DNA from: a bacterium
Lineage (GTDB): Bacteria; Krumholzibacteriota; Krumholzibacteriia; Krumholzibacteriales; Krumholzibacteriaceae
Assembly: GCA_020350885.1 (NCBI GenBank)
Contig: CP070727.1
Location: 2,408,753 to 2,472,752 of the forward strand
Length of the DNA stretch: 64,000 bases
Direction: 5' to 3'
Below are positions 26,547 to 35,886 of the stretch, piece after piece (within the stretch, counting starts at the first letter, position 1; every line of letters begins with the position of its first letter). The notes under the pieces are model-generated. The model ran no database searches. It had not been told where the DNA came from and saw only the letters and a program-made list of their open reading frames with translations. Position numbers and translations under genes: made by a program.

Positions 26547-28141
26547 CGGAGAGAGAAAAGGGCTACCTCACGCTCGTCCTGCATGCACATCTCCCTTACG
26601 TCCGCCACCCCGAGTACGAGGATTTCCTCGAGGAGGACTGGTTCTTCGAGGCCCTCACGGAGACCTACATCCCTCTCATCGAGATCTTCGACCGCCTCCT
26701 CGAGGAGGATGTAGACTTCCGTGTCACGATATCCCTGACACCGACGCTGATCTCCATGATGAGCGACCCACTGCTTCAGTACCGGTACCTTCGGCACCTC
26801 AACAAGCTGATCGATCTGGCAGGCAGGGAGATTGAGCGCACCCGCTGGATGCCGGAGTTTCACGAGCTCGCTCTCATGTATCACTGGAAGTTTACCCGGG
26901 CGCGACAGATATTCCTCGAGCGCTATGACAGCCGGTTGATCCCCGCATTCAGGCGCTACCAGGATCTCGGCAAGGTCGAGATCATCACCTGTGCGGCAAC
27001 CCACGGCTTCCTGCCGCTCATGCTGAACAGGACCGCGGCCCGTGCACAGATCGAGATCGCCGCCTCGCACTACGAGCGGCACCTCGGACGAAGGCCACGC
27101 GGGATCTGGCTCCCCGAGTGCGGCTTCGTTCCCGGTATCGACGGGATCCTTAAGGATGTGGGCATCCGGTACTTCTTCATCGACACGCATGGGATCCTCT
27201 TCGGCGAGCCGCGCCCCCGATACGGCATCTTTGCGCCTGTCTACTGCCCGTCGGCGGTGGCCGCCTTCGGACGGGACATGGAATCGTCGAAGCAGGTCTG
27301 GAGCGCACGGGAAGGGTATCCCGGCGACTACGTATACCGCGAGTTCTACCGCGATGTCGGCTTCGATCTCGACTACGACTATATCAGACCCTATCTGCAC
27401 GGCGACGGCAACCGGATCAACCTCGGCATCAAGTACTACCGGATCACGGGACCGACCGAACAGAAGGAACCGTACCGGCCGGCGATGGCCCGCGAGCGCG
27501 CCGCCACCCATGCCGGTAACTTCATGTTCAACCGGGAGCGGCAGATCGACTACCTGCACGCCATGCTCGGTATCAAACCGATCGTCGTCTCGCCGTACGA
27601 CGCCGAGCTCTTCGGCCACTGGTGGTACGAGGGACCGGAATGGATCGAGTTTCTCCTTCGAAAGCTCCACTTCGACCAAGAGACGATCACGCCGATCAAT
27701 CCATCGGAGTACCTCGACCGGCATCCCAAGCTTCAGGTCCTCACCCCAACGATGTCCTCATGGGGGTACAAGGGTTACAACGAGGTCTGGCTCGAGGGAA
27801 GCAATGACTGGATCTACCCGCATATGCATATCATGGCGGAGCGGATGGTCGAGCTCGCCGGCAGGGCGCCGAACGCGGAGGGGATCATGCGGCGGGCCCT
27901 CAACCAGGCGGCGCGAGAGCTGCTGCTCACCCAGAGCAGCGACTGGGCCTTTATCATGAAAACGGGTACGATGGTCGAATACGCCCACAAACGCACGAAG
28001 GATCACATCGCCCGGTTCAACAGGCTGTACGAGGACATCACCACCGGGCGTATCAACGAGCAATGGCTCAAGGAGGTGGAGGGGCGGGACAACATCTTCC
28101 CCGACATCGATTACCGGGCCTACCGGGACGAGGGTGAATAA
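26543..28141 (+). CDS. GH57 1,4-alpha-glucan branching enzyme
   Basis: 532 residues, ATG overlapping the DUF4912 stop. The family is glycoside hydrolase 57 with a C-terminal DUF1957-type helical domain. It forms alpha-1,6 branches in glycogen-like glucans. Landmarks: LVLHAHLPYVRHPE at the N-terminus, CAATHGFLPL, the nucleophile Glu192 in WLPECGF, the acid/base Asp353 in YDAELFGHWW, and the aromatic TMSSWGYKGYNEVWLEG loop. These positions match those of the characterised archaeal GH57 branching enzyme. Length is normal. It is cytoplasmic (no signal peptide). A second GH57 gene follows after 87 bases, suggesting one glucan operon. Confidence 0.92.
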   Translation: MTEREKGYLTLVLHAHLPYVRHPEYEDFLEEDWFFEALTETYIPLIEIFDRLLEEDVDFRVTISLTPTLISMMSDPLLQYRYLRHLNKLIDLAGREIERTRWMPEFHELALMYHWKFTRARQIFLERYDSRLIPAFRRYQDLGKVEIITCAATHGFLPLMLNRTAARAQIEIAASHYERHLGRRPRGIWLPECGFVPGIDGILKDVGIRYFFIDTHGILFGEPRPRYGIFAPVYCPSAVAAFGRDMESSKQVWSAREGYPGDYVYREFYRDVGFDLDYDYIRPYLHGDGNRINLGIKYYRITGPTEQKEPYRPAMARERAATHAGNFMFNRERQIDYLHAMLGIKPIVVSPYDAELFGHWWYEGPEWIEFLLRKLHFDQETITPINPSEYLDRHPKLQVLTPTMSSWGYKGYNEVWLEGSNDWIYPHMHIMAERMVELAGRAPNAEGIMRRALNQAARELLLTQSSDWAFIMKTGTMVEYAHKRTKDHIARFNRLYEDITTGRINEQWLKEVEGRDNIFPDIDYRAYRDEGE

Positions 28142-28228
28142 CGAAACGATACGGTACGGCTCTGGTGCCACCGCCGTATTGCGAATCCCTCTCCAGAGTG
28201 CCGGGTCGATGCCGGAGGCCGGCAGACA

Positions 28229-30697
28229 ATGAATCAATCCGCATCACGAAAAAGATACGTCATCATACACGGGCATTTCTACCAGCCGCCGCGCGAAAAC
28301 CCCTGGACGGAGCGTATCGACCGTCAGGACAGTGCGGCTCCCTATCATGACTGGAACGAAAGAATCGCATACGAGTGCTACACCCCGAACACCCTCTCCC
28401 GGCGACTCGCCGGCTCCGGCCGCATCACAAAGCTCACGAACAACTACGAGTCGATCAGCTTCAACTTCGGCCCGACGCTCATCTCCTGGCTCGAAGAGAA
28501 ACACCCCGAGACCTACGGACGGATCCTCGAGGCGGATCTCAAAAGCACCCGACGCTTCGGCGGTCACGGCAACGCAATCGCCCAATGCTATAATCACATC
28601 ATCATGCCGCTCGCCTCGGTGCGTGACCAGGAGACGCAGATCCGGTGGGGCATCTACGATTTCGAGAGACGATTCGGAAGGGAGCCGGAAGGGATCTGGC
28701 TCCCTGAGACGGCCATAAACGATACGACCCTCGAGATCCTCATCGGATTCGGCTTTCGTTTCATCGTCCTCTCACCCACCCAGGCAGGACGCGTGCGGCC
28801 GCTGGACCGCAGCGCCGGCTGGCGCGACGTCTCTACCGGCTCGATCGAGACGGGGCAGCCCTACCGTTGCTACGGACGGAGGCGGAGAGGGGGAAGGCGC
28901 CCAAGCAGGTTCATAGATATCTTCTTCTACGATGCGCCCCTTGCGATCGACGTGAGCTTCAATCATCTGTTGCGTAACGGCGACCGCTTCGCCGAGCGTA
29001 TCGTCGAGGCCTACGAACGCAGCGGCGACGATCTGGTCGTGATCGCCACCGACGGCGAGGTCTACGGCCATCACGAACCGTTCGCCGACATGGCGCTCTC
29101 GTATCTCATAGACAAGGCCGCAGACGCCCACGACCTGGAACTCACCAACTTCGGGGCATACCTCGAGACACACGAACCGTCATGGGAGGTCCAGCTCAAG
29201 ACGGGCGAAGACAACGAAGGCACGGCATGGTCCTGCTCGCACGGTCTCGGACGCTGGAAGGAAAACTGCGGTTGCAGTGTGGGCGCGCCGCCGGGCTGGG
29301 ATCAGGAGTGGCGCGGGCCGTTGCGTGACGGGCTCAATGCCCTTCACGAAGAGCTTGCAGGGATCTTCGATCGAGAGGGACGGGAACTTCTGAAGGATCC
29401 CTGGAAGGCCAGGAACGACTACATCCGACTAATCGAAAACCGGACGGCCGAGGAGGCCGGGGCCCTGTTCTCCGTACATGCCCCGGAGGGCCTACCGCCC
29501 GAGGGACGCTCACGGGCCCTCGGACTCCTCGAGTCGCAGCGGCATGCTATGCTCATGTTTACCTCGTGTGGATGGTTCTTCAATGACATCTCGGGCATAG
29601 AGAGTGTCCAGCTACTCGAGTATGCGGCACGCGCCATCGAGTGCGCCGGGGCAGAACACCGCGACAGGCTCAAGGGGATCCTGCTCGGGGAGCTCGTGAA
29701 GGCCCGAAGTAACGTCCACTCGGAAGGAACCGGGGCCGACATTTACCGGAGAGCAAAGGAAGGCGCCACCGTCGATGCGCGGTTTCTTGTGAGCCAGTAT
29801 GCAATCACCACCTTTCTATTCGGCCGCAGCGAACCGCATCTCCTCTTCAAGCACACCTTCGACGCAACAGACGAGTTCGAACTCCCCCAGAAAGATCTCA
29901 TGATCAAGGTCGGCTCGGTGACGATCACCTGCCCGGTCACCTTCGATCGCACGCGGCACCGTTACCTCCTCGTCGTCGAAAGCGGGCACGGCTTTACATG
30001 CTTCTCGAAGAGGCTGGAGGAGGGGAAATCCTACGGTGAACTGGAAGCCGAGCTTCGCAAGCTCACACAGGGTGGAGCGGGGGGGATTCGCAGGTACGCA
30101 GCCCGGCACTTCAAAGACCCCGGATTCACTCTACGAAGCCTCTTTCCAGAAGACCGGGAAAGGGTACTCGACCGTCTCGCCGCCGAGCGGTTAACCACAC
30201 TCGAGAGTGCATTCGAAACACTCTATGAAGAAAACAAGGATCTCCTGCTGCTGCTCTGTGTCTCTGCCGTCACTCCGCCGCCGAGCCTTCTCATTCCGGC
30301 ACGCACCGTTCTCACGAAACGGCTCGTCCACGAGGTAGAACGCTGGGAGCGCTCACTCAGTGCCAGCAGCCTCGAGGGGATCAGGGAGACGATCGCTGAA
30401 TCCGCCCTCTATGGCATACCCATAAACAAACGGTCGGTCGCAGAATCGTTCACGGCCCTCATTATCGAAAAGATCGCCGTACTCGCCGAAACGCACGATC
30501 CGTCCGTCGGCACCCAGCTCCTCGAGTTTGTCTCGCTGGTGGACGAGCTGGGCGTTACACTCGATGAGAACCGCATACAGAACAAGATATATGCGGCCGC
30601 ATCCACCATGAGGGAGGGGAGCGCGGAGGCGGTCGGCTCCTTCATGAAGCTTGCCGAACGGTTCAACTTCGATCTGGATTCGCTCAATGATCCGTGA
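28229..30697 (+). CDS. GH57 family protein with DUF3536
   Basis: 822 residues from ATG 28229, GGAGG upstream. The N-terminal half is a GH57 barrel: VIIHGHFYQPPRENPW, GHGNAIAQCYNHIIMPL, and nucleophile candidate Glu160 in IWLPETA, with FVIATDGE-like VVIATDGEVYGHHEP as the acid/base region. The second half (from about 310) is DUF3536, with HAMLMFTSCGWFFNDISGIE as the clearest signature. These enzymes are thought to act on alpha-glucans, but the exact reaction is not established. The gene lies in line with the DUF4912 and branching-enzyme genes. The downstream ligase gene begins at the stop, probably by chance or read-through transcription. Confidence 0.87.
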   Translation: MNQSASRKRYVIIHGHFYQPPRENPWTERIDRQDSAAPYHDWNERIAYECYTPNTLSRRLAGSGRITKLTNNYESISFNFGPTLISWLEEKHPETYGRILEADLKSTRRFGGHGNAIAQCYNHIIMPLASVRDQETQIRWGIYDFERRFGREPEGIWLPETAINDTTLEILIGFGFRFIVLSPTQAGRVRPLDRSAGWRDVSTGSIETGQPYRCYGRRRRGGRRPSRFIDIFFYDAPLAIDVSFNHLLRNGDRFAERIVEAYERSGDDLVVIATDGEVYGHHEPFADMALSYLIDKAADAHDLELTNFGAYLETHEPSWEVQLKTGEDNEGTAWSCSHGLGRWKENCGCSVGAPPGWDQEWRGPLRDGLNALHEELAGIFDREGRELLKDPWKARNDYIRLIENRTAEEAGALFSVHAPEGLPPEGRSRALGLLESQRHAMLMFTSCGWFFNDISGIESVQLLEYAARAIECAGAEHRDRLKGILLGELVKARSNVHSEGTGADIYRRAKEGATVDARFLVSQYAITTFLFGRSEPHLLFKHTFDATDEFELPQKDLMIKVGSVTITCPVTFDRTRHRYLLVVESGHGFTCFSKRLEEGKSYGELEAELRKLTQGGAGGIRRYAARHFKDPGFTLRSLFPEDRERVLDRLAAERLTTLESAFETLYEENKDLLLLLCVSAVTPPPSLLIPARTVLTKRLVHEVERWERSLSASSLEGIRETIAESALYGIPINKRSVAESFTALIIEKIAVLAETHDPSVGTQLLEFVSLVDELGVTLDENRIQNKIYAAASTMREGSAEAVGSFMKLAERFNFDLDSLNDP

Positions 30698-30708
30698 GGG
30701 AGACCGCT

Positions 30709-32718
30709 ATGACGAAAGCGGAAGCGGAAAAGCGGATCGAAAAGCTCCGGAGAGAGATCAATCGCCACGACCATCTCTACTACGTACGGAACAGGCCCGA
30801 GATCTCGGATGCCGCATACGACGAGCTGCGTCGCGAGCTCGTCTCGCTCGAGGAGGTGTTCCCCGAACTCGCAACACCCGACTCCCCCACCCAACGCATC
30901 GGCGCTCCGCCGAGGGACGAACTACCCAGCGTGCGTCATTTGAACCCGATGCTCAGCCTCGAATCGGCGATGGATGCAGATGAGGCACGGGCATTCGATA
31001 CGAGGGTTAGACGTGCCCTGGAGCGCGAGGATATCCACTACACCGTAGAACCGAAGTTCGACGGCCTCTCTGTCGAGCTGGTCTACGAGGCCGGTCTCCT
31101 CGTCCGTGGTGCAACCCGGGGAGACGGGACCAATGGGGAGGAGATAACCCCGAACATCCGCACGATACGGGCCGTACCCCTCAGGCTGACGACGAAACGC
31201 CCGCCGGTACGGATCGCCGTACGCGGTGAGGCGCTCATGCCCCTCGGGGAGTTCCAGGAGCTCAACCGATGGATGACCGAGCGGGGTGAGAGCGGTTTCG
31301 CCAACCCGAGAAACGCCGCGGCGGGCTCCCTTCGACAGCTCGACTCACGCATCACCGCCCGTCGGCCCCTCACCTTCTTCGCATACGAGATCATGCTGAT
31401 CGAGGGGGCGGATCCACCGGACACGCACATGAACGAGCTCGAGACCCTCGCCGGCTGGGGCTTTCGGATCGATCCCCACAAGAAGCTCTGCCGGGATATC
31501 GAGGAGGCGATCTCGTTTCACAAGGAGCTCGCCGGTAGACGGGACGGGCTCCCCTTTGAGATCGACGGTGTCGTCATACAGATCGACTCCAGGGCCGATC
31601 GCGACGTGATGGGTTACAGGACAAGGTCGCCCCGCTGGGCGATCGCCCTCAAGTTCGAACCCCGCAAGGAGGTTACCACCGTCGAGGATATCGTTGTCCA
31701 GGTCGGCCGCACCGGCAAGCTCACGCCTGTGGCACTCCTCAGGCCGGTCGATGTGAGCGGTGTTACGGTGAGCCGCGCCACGCTGCACAACGCCGGCGAG
31801 GTCGCAAAGAAGGACGTCCGCCCGGGCGACCGCGTGAAGATCGAGCGTGCGGGGGATGTGATCCCCGCCGTCGTCGAGCGCATACCGGTCAGAGGGGCGC
31901 GGCGCAGGAAGCCGTTTCACATGCCCACTGCCTGCCCGGTGTGCGGCTCACCCGTCTCGGAGGAGGGCGCGTACCATTTCTGCACCGGCGGTCCCTCATG
32001 CCCCGCGCAGTTCAAGCGGAGTATCATGCACTTCGTCTCGAAGGGCGCGCTGGATATCGACGGACTGGGGTACAAGACCGTCGAAGCGATGGTCGACACG
32101 GGGACCGTGAAAAGTATCGCCGATCTCTTCAGGCTCGGGAAGGAGCAGCTCCTAAAGCTCGAGCGGTTCGCCGATAGATCCGCGGACAACCTACTCTCGG
32201 CGATCGAGGCCTCGAAGACCATCCCGCTCGCCCGGTTCTTATACGCACTGGGTATAAGGAATGTCGGCGAGCACGTCGCCCGTCTGCTCGCCGGACACTA
32301 CGGCTCACTCGGGAACGTCATGAAGGCCACGGAGGAGGATCTCGTCGGGATCAGGGAGGTGGGACCCGAGGTCGCACGGGGAGTTGCGCGGTTCTTTGCA
32401 GAGAGGCGGAACCGTGATCTCATCGATGAGCTCCGCTCTCTCGGCGTCCGTATCACCGCCGCACGCGCACGCACCGGCGCCCATCCCCTCGAGGGAAAGA
32501 CCTTCGTATTCACGGGAGGGCTCGGCAACTACACCCGGGACGAGGCCCGCCGTATAGTCGAATCGCTTGGCGGAAAGGTGAGCTCGAGCGTGAGCGCGAA
32601 GACCGACTACGTAGTTGCGGGAACGGACCCCGGATCCAAGCTGGCGAGGGCACGCACGCTCGGCGTTACGATCCTCTCGGAGGAGGAGTTCGAAAAGGTC
32701 GCAAAAAAGGGAAGGTAA
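30709..32718 (+). CDS. ligA: NAD+-dependent DNA ligase LigA
   Basis: 669 residues, a standard length. ATG 30709 was chosen over an in-frame GTG at 30694 because AGGGAG lies six to ten bases upstream of it. Domains in order: Ia domain with HDHLYYVRNRPEISDAAYDEL, adenylation domain with the nucleotide-accepting Lys116 in EPKFDGLSVEL, OB fold, a four-Cys zinc finger (CPVC then CTGGPSC), helix-hairpin-helix repeats (YALGIRNVGEHVA) and a BRCT domain (GKTFVFTGGL, SAKTDYVVAG). It seals nicks during replication and repair. All motifs are intact. Confidence 0.97.
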   Translation: MTKAEAEKRIEKLRREINRHDHLYYVRNRPEISDAAYDELRRELVSLEEVFPELATPDSPTQRIGAPPRDELPSVRHLNPMLSLESAMDADEARAFDTRVRRALEREDIHYTVEPKFDGLSVELVYEAGLLVRGATRGDGTNGEEITPNIRTIRAVPLRLTTKRPPVRIAVRGEALMPLGEFQELNRWMTERGESGFANPRNAAAGSLRQLDSRITARRPLTFFAYEIMLIEGADPPDTHMNELETLAGWGFRIDPHKKLCRDIEEAISFHKELAGRRDGLPFEIDGVVIQIDSRADRDVMGYRTRSPRWAIALKFEPRKEVTTVEDIVVQVGRTGKLTPVALLRPVDVSGVTVSRATLHNAGEVAKKDVRPGDRVKIERAGDVIPAVVERIPVRGARRRKPFHMPTACPVCGSPVSEEGAYHFCTGGPSCPAQFKRSIMHFVSKGALDIDGLGYKTVEAMVDTGTVKSIADLFRLGKEQLLKLERFADRSADNLLSAIEASKTIPLARFLYALGIRNVGEHVARLLAGHYGSLGNVMKATEEDLVGIREVGPEVARGVARFFAERRNRDLIDELRSLGVRITAARARTGAHPLEGKTFVFTGGLGNYTRDEARRIVESLGGKVSSSVSAKTDYVVAGTDPGSKLARARTLGVTILSEEEFEKVAKKGR

Positions 32719-32742
32719 ATCGGCTGGCTTACAGGTCCGCGC

Positions 32743-32913
32743 CTATCCCTTCAGCACGAGCGGCTTGTCACAACATACGAACTCACAGGTCTCGTGGCAG
32801 CATTCGTCCTCCGAGGTACCGCACTCCGTGCACTCCTTGACGACCTGTAACTCTATCCCGCACTCCCCGCATGCGTAGACCTGTCCCACCTTCATTTCAT
32901 GACAATGCGGCAT
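32743..32913 (-). CDS. 56-residue Cys-rich desulforedoxin-like protein
   Basis: A small open frame from ATG 32913, with a perfect AAGGAGG eight bases upstream. It has ten cysteines in 56 residues. The frame VGQVYACGECG ... FVCCDKPLVLK matches the desulforedoxin layout, in which CxxC and an adjacent CC pair bind one rubredoxin-type iron (or zinc). Between them is an insert with extra cysteines (KECTECG, DECCHETC), longer than in desulforedoxin, so a second metal or disulfide is possible. An N-terminal MPHCHE adds His and Cys. It converges on ligA, ending 24 bases after that gene's stop. The upstream gap has a dyad that may be its operator. A role in oxygen or metal handling is inferred. Confidence 0.82.
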   Translation of the reverse strand: MPHCHEMKVGQVYACGECGIELQVVKECTECGTSEDECCHETCEFVCCDKPLVLKG

Positions 32914-32981
32914 CGCTCATACCTCCTTGAACTCTCGAACCGTTTGGCAGCCGATACAACCCGAGACAACAATCTCGGGTA

Positions 32982-33004
32982 CATTACATAGTACATTTGT
33001 AATG
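32982..33004. promoter_or_regulatory. Dyad symmetry CATTACA-N9-TGTAATG upstream of the Cys-rich gene
   Basis: Seven-base arms (32982-32988 and 32998-33004) match perfectly, in an A/T-rich stretch about 70 bases upstream of the small gene's start. A second inverted repeat, CCCGAGA-N6-TCTCGGG (about 32960-32978), lies between it and the gene. The dyad overlaps where a minus-strand promoter would be expected. A repressor or redox-sensor binding site is plausible; the protein is unknown. The rest of the 213-base gap (32914-33126) shows no gene. Confidence 0.4.
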
Positions 33005-33126
33005 AATACGATCTTTCGATGCAATAGATATGTATCCGGTTCGGCTGCCGGGCAGGTGAAACGGTGAAGCTGTAAGGCGGCACGCCCAAATGCCGTGATC
33101 GCCGTCACCGTCCTTTCCGATACACA

Positions 33127-33942
33127 TCAGCCGCCCACAGCACCTTCTTTCAAACCGCGCAGGAACTTTAGCACAGCGCGGTTGAATTCGGCGGGAAATT
33201 CGTTGAAGAGCCCGTGTCCTCCTGGAAGGACGACCAGCTCGGCGTTTGGAATACGTTCGGTTAGCTCCTCGGCAAACCATAGCGGTACGAGGAGATCGTC
33301 CCGCCCGGCGAGCACCAGCGTGGGCGCAGAGATCGCACCGAGGCGTCCGGACGCATCGAACGACCTCGCCGCATCGACCTGCCTGCGATATCCGTCCGCC
33401 TGCTGTATGTATGGATTCTCGAGGCGTGCACGTACGATGGCGGAGACCTTGCCGGGATCGTCGAGTGTAGCGTCCGTGAAGATCCAGGGCAGGGATTGCC
33501 GCTCGAAGAGCTCGCCATCGATCCCCTCTGTACGCATCCGTGCCCATGTGTCCATGATGAGTGTGCCGCGGTGCCCGGGGCGCGCGGCGGTATTCGCCAG
33601 GATAAGGCTCCGCACCCTCTCCGGATGTGCGAAGGCGAACTCCTGGGCGATGTATCCCCCCATGGAGACGCCCAGAACATGGGCACGATCGACAATCAGT
33701 GCATCCATGAGGGCCAGTGTATCGTCGGCTAGGGTACGTATGGTATAGGTCTTCCGGGAAACGCCCGTTCTGCCGGCGTCGCGGTTATCGAAGGTGATCG
33801 TGCGGTACTCTTCGGAAAAGTCGCGGATCTGGAAGATCCAGGCCTGTATATCGGTGCCCAAACCCATAATGAGAAGGAGTGGTTCTCCCTCACCGTGAAT
33901 CTCGTAGTAGATTTGAATGTCGCCTGCCTCGACCGAGGGCAT
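33127..33942 (-). CDS. Alpha/beta hydrolase (epoxide-hydrolase/esterase-like)
   Basis: 271 residues from ATG 33942, three bases after the glycosyltransferase stop; longer in-frame starts only read back into that gene. Landmarks: the oxyanion LLLIMGLGTD, nucleophile Ser in GVSMGGYIAQEFA (near residue 98), acid Asp in AGRDDLLVP and His in PGGHGLFNEFP. Sequence resembles the broad group of soluble alpha/beta hydrolases such as 3-oxoadipate enol-lactonase relatives; the substrate cannot be told. It has no signal peptide and is probably the last gene of a kinase-GT4-hydrolase operon. Confidence 0.88.
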   Translation of the reverse strand: MPSVEAGDIQIYYEIHGEGEPLLLIMGLGTDIQAWIFQIRDFSEEYRTITFDNRDAGRTGVSRKTYTIRTLADDTLALMDALIVDRAHVLGVSMGGYIAQEFAFAHPERVRSLILANTAARPGHRGTLIMDTWARMRTEGIDGELFERQSLPWIFTDATLDDPGKVSAIVRARLENPYIQQADGYRRQVDAARSFDASGRLGAISAPTLVLAGRDDLLVPLWFAEELTERIPNAELVVLPGGHGLFNEFPAEFNRAVLKFLRGLKEGAVGG

Positions 33943-33944
33943 CC

Positions 33945-35210
33945 CTACGTTCCCAGGAACCTGCTGTAGAAATCGATATGCCGGTCGGCGATCGCCTCCC
34001 AGCTGAATTTCTGTCGTACCGTCTCGCACCCCGCCTGTCCGTACCGGTCCCTGAGCCCCTTGTCGGCGAGGAGTTTACTTATTGCGTCTGCGAATTCTGT
34101 CTCGTCCTGTGGATCGACGAGCAATCCATTGTCCCCAGTTATTATGACGTTCCGTATCCCGCCGAACTTCGAGGCGACCACGGGTGTGCCGCAGGCCATC
34201 GCCTCGATCGCCGTCATGCCGAACGGCTCGAAGATCGAGGGGAGGACGAAGAGCTCCGCATGGCGGTAGTAGTGCACGAGACGCTCATCCGGAACGTACC
34301 CGATGATATCGACGCGTTCACCCATCCCGTGCGACTCAATGATCCCCCTCATCAGCGAAAGGACCTCGAGCTCGCGTTCCTGCGGATCCTTCGAGCCGCC
34401 GCCGATCACGAGGCGCACATCGGGCACCTCCCTCCGGACGAGATCGAAGGCTTCGAGCAGGAGATCGTGTCCCTTGTTGCAATCGATACGGCTGAGGCAG
34501 AAGATGTACCGATCCCCAAGCCAATCCGGTTTCGCCTCCCCCGGAGCTGCGGGATGGAACGTGTGTACGTCGACACCGGGCGGTATCACTTCGACGTTTT
34601 CACCCGTGTACCCGTAGAGCGTATCCAGCTTCTCGTGCTGCAGCTCCGTCGTCACCGACTGTGCGACGACCGATTCGAAGATCCTCTTCTCCTCGGCTAT
34701 CCGGTGTGTGTAGTTGTACTGTTTCTCCATCTCCTCCGGATCCCCGCACATCTGTTCCCGCTTCCAGGCTCCCAGCGAGTGGGCCGTGAAGAAGGCCGGC
34801 CTGCCGAGCTCCTTTACAACATCGAGCGTAACGATGCCCGCATCGACGTAATGGCCGTGGTAGAGATCGTAATCAAGCCCCTGCTCGCGCACAAAAGAGA
34901 CCATGTTGGATGCGAGCTCGGGCAGCACGTCATATATCTGCTCCTTCGGAATGAACTCCCACGGTCCCGATGGTATCCGTATCACCCGCACCTCGGTGCA
35001 ATCGGGAAGGGGATCGACCTGCCTGCGCTCCCGGTCAAACCACCTCGTAAAGATATCCACACCGACACCGCGCTTGGTCAGGGCCTGTGCCAGCTCGAGC
35101 ACATAGACTACCTGGCCGCCGGTATCCGTTCTCCCGAGCTGCGGGACCGGATCGACGTAGCCGTGCGTGCTGAGCATCGCGATGCGCTTAATGTTCAATG
35201 TCTTCTCCAT
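33945..35210 (-). CDS. GT4 glycosyltransferase, sucrose/mannosylfructose-phosphate synthase-like
   Basis: 421 residues from ATG 35210, AGGAAGG upstream; the first 23 bases overlap the end of the kinase gene. The N-terminal lobe has the sucrose-synthase-type loop GRTDTGGQVVYVLELAQAL and HGHYVDAG. The C-terminal lobe has FCLSRIDCNKGHDLLLEAF and the GT4 E-x7-E motif EPFGMTAIEAMACGTPVVA. This subgroup transfers glucose or mannose from a nucleotide sugar to fructose-6-phosphate or a related acceptor; which one cannot be read from sequence. Cytoplasmic. The overlap with the kinase gene implies the two work together. Confidence 0.88.
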   Translation of the reverse strand: MEKTLNIKRIAMLSTHGYVDPVPQLGRTDTGGQVVYVLELAQALTKRGVGVDIFTRWFDRERRQVDPLPDCTEVRVIRIPSGPWEFIPKEQIYDVLPELASNMVSFVREQGLDYDLYHGHYVDAGIVTLDVVKELGRPAFFTAHSLGAWKREQMCGDPEEMEKQYNYTHRIAEEKRIFESVVAQSVTTELQHEKLDTLYGYTGENVEVIPPGVDVHTFHPAAPGEAKPDWLGDRYIFCLSRIDCNKGHDLLLEAFDLVRREVPDVRLVIGGGSKDPQERELEVLSLMRGIIESHGMGERVDIIGYVPDERLVHYYRHAELFVLPSIFEPFGMTAIEAMACGTPVVASKFGGIRNVIITGDNGLLVDPQDETEFADAISKLLADKGLRDRYGQAGCETVRQKFSWEAIADRHIDFYSRFLGT

Positions 35211-35850
35211 GAGCCTTCCTCGCCTCGTAGTCCCTAGTGATGATGATATCCGCCTCCCGCTTGTGCGCAGATATGATTCCGTGCTCTATCTCGAGAACCC
35301 GCTCGAGGAAATCATCCTGTGCCTCGCGTGCCCGCTCGCTGCGCGCATCGCGGGTATCGATATATGTGCGATCGATAAAGATGCGGCGGTGCACGTACGT
35401 AAGCGCCGTCGTGTAGGTCCCCTCGACGACGAGTGCACCTATGCCGTCGAGCTCGATCTGTTCGCTGTCTATCCGGTCCTCCTCGAAGATCACGAGCGGT
35501 TTCTCGATCCTGCCGGCGCCGCCGATATATTCTTCGAGATGCCGGTCGAGCAGGTCGAGCCGCACCTCCGAGATACCGACGTGACCGATATTGCGCCACC
35601 GCATCTCTGCATTCGTTTTGGGAGGATAGACGAAGTAATCGTCCTGCTGTAAGATGACACTCCCGATCCCGCGTGCTTCAAACAGTTCGGCGAGAACGGC
35701 TGCGATCTCGGATTTCCCGGCGCCCGACTCACCGGCAACAGTCATCACGTACCTACCGCCAGGATCGAGCGCGTCCCCGTCCAACAGCTCCATGACACCC
35801 CGGGCCGCCTCCCGGTGGTAGTCCTTGATGATCAATCTGTCACCCCTCAT
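35188..35850 (-). CDS. P-loop kinase of the uridine kinase-like family
   Basis: About 220 residues from ATG 35850 (an in-frame GTG precedes it), with AAAGGATG upstream. The Walker A motif GESGAGKSE lies near residue 43; LQQDDYFVYPP resembles the substrate-binding DDFY-type segment of uridine/pantothenate kinases; VVEGTYTTAL carries the Walker B-like end, and DRTYIDTRDARSERAREAQDD is the lid arginine region. It should phosphorylate a sugar, nucleoside or polyol, possibly making the acceptor for the adjacent GT4 enzyme. That link is inferred from the overlap. Confidence 0.8.
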   Translation of the reverse strand: MRGDRLIIKDYHREAARGVMELLDGDALDPGGRYVMTVAGESGAGKSEIAAVLAELFEARGIGSVILQQDDYFVYPPKTNAEMRWRNIGHVGISEVRLDLLDRHLEEYIGGAGRIEKPLVIFEEDRIDSEQIELDGIGALVVEGTYTTALTYVHRRIFIDRTYIDTRDARSERAREAQDDFLERVLEIEHGIISAHKREADIIITRDYEARKAHGEDIEH

Positions 35851-35886
35851 CACTGCATCCTTTCCGTGTCGGGGGACGGGATCCCC

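Noticed and set aside
33879..35237. 452-codon open frame on the plus strand
   Set aside because: Antisense to the GT4 gene, no family motif and no ribosome site.
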